Origin: Brachionus rotundiformis
Lineage: Eukaryota; Rotifera; Eurotatoria; Ploima; Brachionidae
Direction of reading: 5' to 3'
Assembly (NCBI GenBank): GCA_016802295.1
Contig: JAESIW010000154.1
Span: forward strand, 496,252 to 560,251
DNA: 64,000 nt
Shown: positions 59,041 through 64,000 of the stretch, in pieces
How positions within the stretch are numbered: the stretch's first letter is position 1
How the letters are laid out: every line of letters begins with the position of its first letter
Notes under the pieces: model-generated
Told to the model about the DNA's origin: nothing
The model's input: the letters and a program-made list of their open reading frames with translations, nothing else
Databases searched by the model: none
Translations under genes and position numbers: made by a program

Positions 59041-62000
59041 TACAAATAATCCTGATAATATAAATTGGCTTTTTATCTTTTAGAGTAATAAATATATTTT
59101 AAATTTTAGTTTATAGTCTATCATTATCTGTAACCTTGCTTACCAATAAATAATTGATAGCTGGTTTATTTTTTGGCAAATAAAAAGAGAATTTAATTCT
59201 AAGTTTTATCTTAATAAAAAAAGAATAAGAGTATTATATAAGAAATTTTTTAATTTTTATTTGGAAAAAGTGTTAGTATCCGTACAAGCGGATACTAAAC
59301 CGGTCAAATTATTAGAACCGTGACCATGTTCGCATTAAACAGCCAACCTAATGACGGGTGGTCATTTTGTCGCACGGCAAACATAATTAAATATTCTGAG
59401 AAGGCTTTTTTATTTTAAATATTTTTTTAAATAGCTCAAATTTAAAATTTTAAAAATTTACAATAAATTAATAATGAAAAATAAAGAGAGAAATATAAAG
59501 AGATCATTTCAATCTAAAAAATTGACAAAATTCTATTTTAAAGAATAGGAAAAAAAGAAAAAACTTGACTGGCCAAGTGGCCGCAAAAACCGTCCACCAA
59601 ATGGACCAATTTTCTTTGGCCGCATCCAATACCAGTCAGAACAGCATTTTTTAAGTTTTATTGCTGAGGATTCAGTAGATAATTAGTGTTGTTTAAATGA
59701 ATACAATTTGTATATTAAACAAAACAAAGTTTTATAACTTTGTCGGGTTTAAGTATTTATCTAAAAAATTTTGGATTATTTTAAAAAATAAATTAAAATA
59801 AGGCTTTTATCTTATTTTAAAACTCTTAATTTTCAAGTTTGCTGTTACAGCATTATCAGTCAGAGTATTTTAAACTACTGAGAAGAAAATCCGAAAATAC
59901 TCATATGATTAAATTTTTTATTTTTAACTTTTACTGATAGTCTAATTGACATCTATTTTTAGTAGATAAATTAATTGTTTAAGTTGATAAGCGACAAAAT
60001 TTTGATTACCAAGCAAAAAAGGCCACTGGCTCCCTGAATACTCAAAGTGAGTGTTTTAATTCAATTAAATTTGAGCCTTAAGAAATTTTTCAATCAATTT
60101 GTTTGTTTGCCTAGATATCAAACTTGAACTAATTAATGAACTAAAATATAAAATTCAAAACAAATTTAAAAATCTATCTTGAAATCAAGTTCCAAAATAA
60201 TTTCAAGTATAAATAGTCTTATTTTTTTATATTTTTTTTAATCAATTTAACTTTAAAAAATGTAATCAACGATAATTTTAATTTCAAGGTTAATCAAAAG
60301 GCTAGTGCCCTTGTCATAAAGACTGATTATCTCTCCATTTATTTAAATAATAAAATAGATTTTACAAATTAAAATAAATTGTTAATATAATTATTTAAAA
60401 AAGTAAAACATTGAAATATTTAAATTGAATTTTTTTACAAAATCTGAGAAAATTAGATTAATATTATTAAAAATTGAATGCCTAAAATTATTGCTATAAA
60501 TTTTACTATTACGAAATATAATTCTTAAAAAAAACTGACTTAATTCTAAAATTATAATGCTGTCAAATTTTAAAAAATAAAATCAATTAAACAACAATTA
60601 ATTAATCGTCTTTTTATTTGATTTTAAAACGCAATATCGAATCTACATACTTAAAGATTAAGTTTAAAAATCCTTAGCCAAGTCGCATTAAATCAAATTA
60701 ATTCGAATTCATAACCATTTCAAATTTTTCATTTCGGTAAATATAAATAGCCTAAATTCAATCGTACTTAATTAGGATTTCTAAGATTTAATAAAATTAT
60801 TTTTAAAACTTTGAAACCTTTAATATATTTATGTCAAAAAAATAAAAAAATATATATGCTATGTCTGGATCTAGTGTTTTAAATTACACTCATATTTCGA
60901 CAAAAAAAATAGTCTTTTTTTTACATTGGTACTATTTTCAATTAAAGATGACAAATAATTAAAAAGTCACGCTTCTAATTTAGTCAATAGGGTCTATTTA
61001 ATTTAAATCAAGCTAATTTTGATATGGAAAACTTGGAAAGATGGTGGACCAAATTTGACAGCTTTTTGAAAGTGCGGATAACTATCTTCGAAAATGTTTA
61101 ATAAGTTTATATGCTATTATTTTTCCAGTAATGAAATTTGACACTTTAGTTTTCCAAGAGTTAAATTTAATTTTGAATTAAGTTGTAGTCTTGTATCAAA
61201 AATTAAAAAATAATTTTTTTTAGGCTTAATACAAAATTGTTATCTCTCAAATGAATTTGGCGTTAATCATAGCTAGAAAAATCTGGTTATAAAAATTAAC
61301 CTATTGTCATTTTAATTACTAAGCTCTTAAATTGTACAAAAAAAGGTCGTGCAAATATCATTTAAAATCCAAGGACAAGATTAGAATTAGAAGGTGTTTC
61401 CAAGTTTCTATGTTACCAATTTTCAAAGCCAGCTATCAATTTTTTGCTTTGATTTTTGTTCAAGCCTGCTTTTAACTATTATCTAGCTATAGATTTTCTT
61501 AAAAGCATATTTTTTTTGTATAAAATTTATAAAATTGTCCATGTGTGTGGTACAAATATGAGGAAAATTCCAAATATTTAAATTAATTTTATTCGATTTG
61601 ATTTACTAAGGACACTTAGCTAAACAAACACAAATATTGTGCACATTTGTTTAATGAAATATTTTTTATATATATAATTTTTTTTTACAAATTTTAGCTT
61701 TTCTTATTTAAGAAAGGTAAGGGAAAAATTAAAAATAATTTCTTAAAATATTTTTCGTTTCTAAACTATAGCAACTTAAGCTACTATTAAATGAAGTCTT
61801 TTTCGACTGACATTTAGAGTATTGTTGTCTAATTGTTTAAGATTTTTCTTTATTTTTTGGATTAAAAAGCAATTTTTAAAATTTTTGCTATCTATTTTTA
61901 GTTGTCATGTGGTTTTAGAATCAAATGATAGCTAAAATTTACCGTAGAACAACCAAATGTGAACATTTATTGGTAAAAGTAGAAATAACAAAATAACAAG

Positions 62001-62063
62001 TGTGTTTAGATTGATGGAGATTTTGAGTATTATTTATTTTTTAAATTTAAATTTTTTATTTTA
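59041..62063. other. 3-kb intergenic region
   Basis: AT-rich without supported genes. Two short GC-elevated islands, at about 59270-59390 (with GTATCCG...CGGATAC, a short inverted repeat) and 59560-59660 (CTGGCCAAGTGGCCG...), may be repeat fragments. No coding signal is seen. Confidence 0.45.
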
Positions 62064-64000
62064 ATGTCGAATATTTTAGAATTTATAATTATTTACTTGG
62101 TTTTGATGAGCAAGGTAAATGCTCAAGTTATTCAAATAATTTTAAAATTTTATCTTTATTTTTTTAAGACTTTTTGCTCCCCAGTTTATGAATACGAGAC
62201 CGAAGATCGGTTTCCAATGTTTGAGTTTACCATTCCGCGCAATGACCCTACTTTTGCATGCTTAAAGCTGCAGACCAGCTTGCTTTTGTCGGTCGCCTAT
62301 CCAGCCAAAGTTGGGGTAATTATTTTTTTCTTCTATTAAGTAATTTGCTTTTTTATAACAAAAATTGTTAAGCAATTTGACAAACAAAACTATTTAAAGA
62401 TTATGTAACATGAGATAATTTTATTTTTCAATTTTTACTCTTAGGCTCTTTTATTTTTGTTCTTGTTAATTATTGTAGATCTCAAAAGCAATTAAATTTT
62501 AAAAATTTTAAAAAAGTTTAAATTTTTTTTTTGAATTTTTTGATAGTTGAACTTAAAGATAAAAAAACTGAATTGTGGACCTTTGTTGGATTGACTAAAA
62601 TAAAAAGCCTTGCACAGAGTCAAGACTTTGCCAAAGTTGTTCTTTAAAACTGTAGCTTAGAATAATTTGTACTTGATGAATTTGGGACATACAATTTACT
62701 TTTTATCTAATTAAAAAAATATATATAAAAAATATAATTCGGAAATCGATAAATTTTATATTTGGCATAAAGGCCTTAACAAAAAAAGATAATTGTGCAT
62801 TTAAAGAAGCCTTTTAGACCAAATTTGGTTCTTTGAATAAATAAATTGGTATCAAATGATCAACAAGATAATTTTAGAGGAAATAATTTTTGATTAATTG
62901 TTAATTTTTATTCTTGGAAAAAAATACCAAACGTTATAACCAAGCTCACTGATAAACTTGTTATTTCAACTTTTAATTGTTTCTTTCAAATAATTAGATT
63001 AAAAATTGTTTATAAAAGTGAATCATTTCTCTTTTTCAGTTTCTAACATATTAAATTATAAATATAATTTTTAATTTTAGACGACTTAAATTATAATTCT
63101 TAATAATAAATTTTATTCATTTGTCTAAGCTAAAAACTAGATGTTAACAAAATTTTGAGAATTTAAATAGGCTTTTATGCCTCAGACCAAGCACTTAAAA
63201 AATTCGATACTTTCTTAATTTTCATACTTTTTTGAATAATTTTATCTATTTATATATCGATGGATGTATAAAAAAAATATCAAGTATTTCATAATTAATT
63301 TATATAAATCAGAAATTGTTAAAAAAGCTAAGATATAATTTTTTTGCGCATTTTTTTTTAAATAAACTAAAGCGAATTTATTTTTTCCTTAAGGACCAAG
63401 AGGTGGTAAAAAATGTAAATTTTAGTATAACCGATTCGGACATTTCTAGCTATACCGGTTATTGCCAAAAAGAAAGAAACCAAATTGAGATTGTCTTTTT
63501 GGACGAATGGCGTCTGGAATTCTATTTTTACCGAGCCAACGAGACATATTTATTCGACCATGTAGTCCTTTACTACAAGCTAGATGGACCCCTGTTTCCG
63601 GATTCAATTCACCACGGTGCTCAATCCGAAGTTTACGACTTCACTTTTGTCAACGCGACTTTGTCACACTCGTACAGATGCAACTCTGGCATTCTAATAG
63701 ATCTTGGAGAAGTAAAGATCAATATGGTTAACTTCAAGGTGGAGGCTTTCTTTGACAAAAGACCCAATTTGCCTTTCGACAAGGAAATAATCTGCCAAGC
63801 GGACAAGGAACCAGTGTCCAAAGTTTTCAAGGGCTGGTTGTACATAATCGCCTTCTTGGTCGCTTTTCTGGTCCTTGTTTCAACACTCTATTTATTTATG
63901 ATTCACAGGTCCCATGCCAAAAAGCTCAAGAGAGAACTGGAATCGGATCCATTCGAAGCAGTCGACAACCAGGAAGTATGTGATGACACAAATTATAATG
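62064..64000 (+). CDS. LAMP-like lysosomal/endosomal membrane protein, partial
   Basis: Exons 62064-62114, 62169-62315 and 63394 to the window edge join in frame, giving 268 aa so far with no stop. The N-terminus (NILEFIIIYLVLMSK) is signal-like. The luminal part shows FACLKLQTSLLLSVAYPAKVG with a cysteine, then a second exon with SYTGYCQ, NETY and NATL glycosylation motifs, and LSHSYRCNSGILIDLGEVKI followed by MVNFKVEAFF, the C-terminal LAMP-domain pattern (SYxC...V.....F.VQAF). The TM is GWLYIIAFLVAFLVLVSTLYLF. The cytosolic tail is already longer than the short GYxx-phi tail of LAMP1/2, so it may be nearer to BAD-LAMP/UNC-46 types or a divergent member. The 54-bp first intron is a multiple of three without stops, so it could be retained. 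Intron 2 spans about 1.1 kb. Confidence 0.75.

Noticed and set aside
1..64000. CRISPR arrays, operon-type bacterial systems, rRNA genes or a new multi-gene defence-like cluster
   Set aside because: The window is animal nuclear DNA. No regularly spaced repeats with unique spacers, no rRNA-like sequence and no functional gene cluster beyond tandem paralogues were found.

Overview
The window is a gene-bearing stretch of a very AT-rich animal nuclear genome. The gene content is metazoan: Na+/K+-ATPase beta, two G-protein-coupled receptors, a LAMP-like protein, a copper monooxygenase of the MOXD1/DBH type, pICln, SPT6 and SLX4. Most introns I could model are only about 49-60 bp, and many end in AAG. 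Very low GC, tiny introns, compact genes, divergent GPCRs and a bacterial-looking glycosyltransferase fit a rotifer (for example a monogonont such as Brachionus). This is an inference; another small-genome invertebrate is possible.

Layout. 0.7-3 kb (-): GPCR with a large LRR-like ectodomain. 4.3-5.3 kb (-): Na+/K+-ATPase beta. 7.1-13.9 kb (-): complete two-exon SPT6 with an unusually GC-rich coding sequence. 14.9-15.3 kb: foldback transposon with 9-bp target duplication. 16.8-18.6 kb (+): RAD21/REC8-type kleisin. 19.9-20.5 kb (+): small membrane protein whose stop codon lies 2 bp before the ATG of seven-exon SLX4 (20.5-25.5 kb). 25.9-26.7 kb: decayed LINE. Then TTC1 (26.9-27.8), a MOXD1-like monooxygenase (28.3-30.9) and a coiled-coil protein (32.4-33.7). 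34.7-36.0 kb: 561-base run of N flanked by near-identical 382-bp copies. 36.6-41.5 kb: tandem pair of SLC17-like transporters. 42.3-44.3 kb: two thioredoxins around a tRNA-Ile(AAU) and a GPCR-like relic. 44.8-45.8 kb (-): DUF3105-like secreted protein. 46.2-47.7 kb (-): SUCLG2, divergent from pICln (47.9-48.6, +). A 3.9-kb gene desert follows, then a second GPCR (52.5-53.6), an MGT/UGT-type glycosyltransferase (54.6-56.0), a secreted GH13 alpha-glucosidase (56.6-59.0), a 3-kb desert, and the first part of a LAMP-like gene that runs off the right edge.

The genes do not form one pathway. They are mostly conserved housekeeping, signalling and transport genes in an ordinary eukaryotic arrangement. 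I found no new multi-gene system. The most distinctive observations are the foldback element, the SLX4 internal duplication and its tight upstream neighbour, the intron differences between the transporter paralogues, the candidate gene transfer, and the splice-site habits. Multi-exon coordinates were derived by hand from reading frame, GT/AG sites and family expectation, without transcript data.
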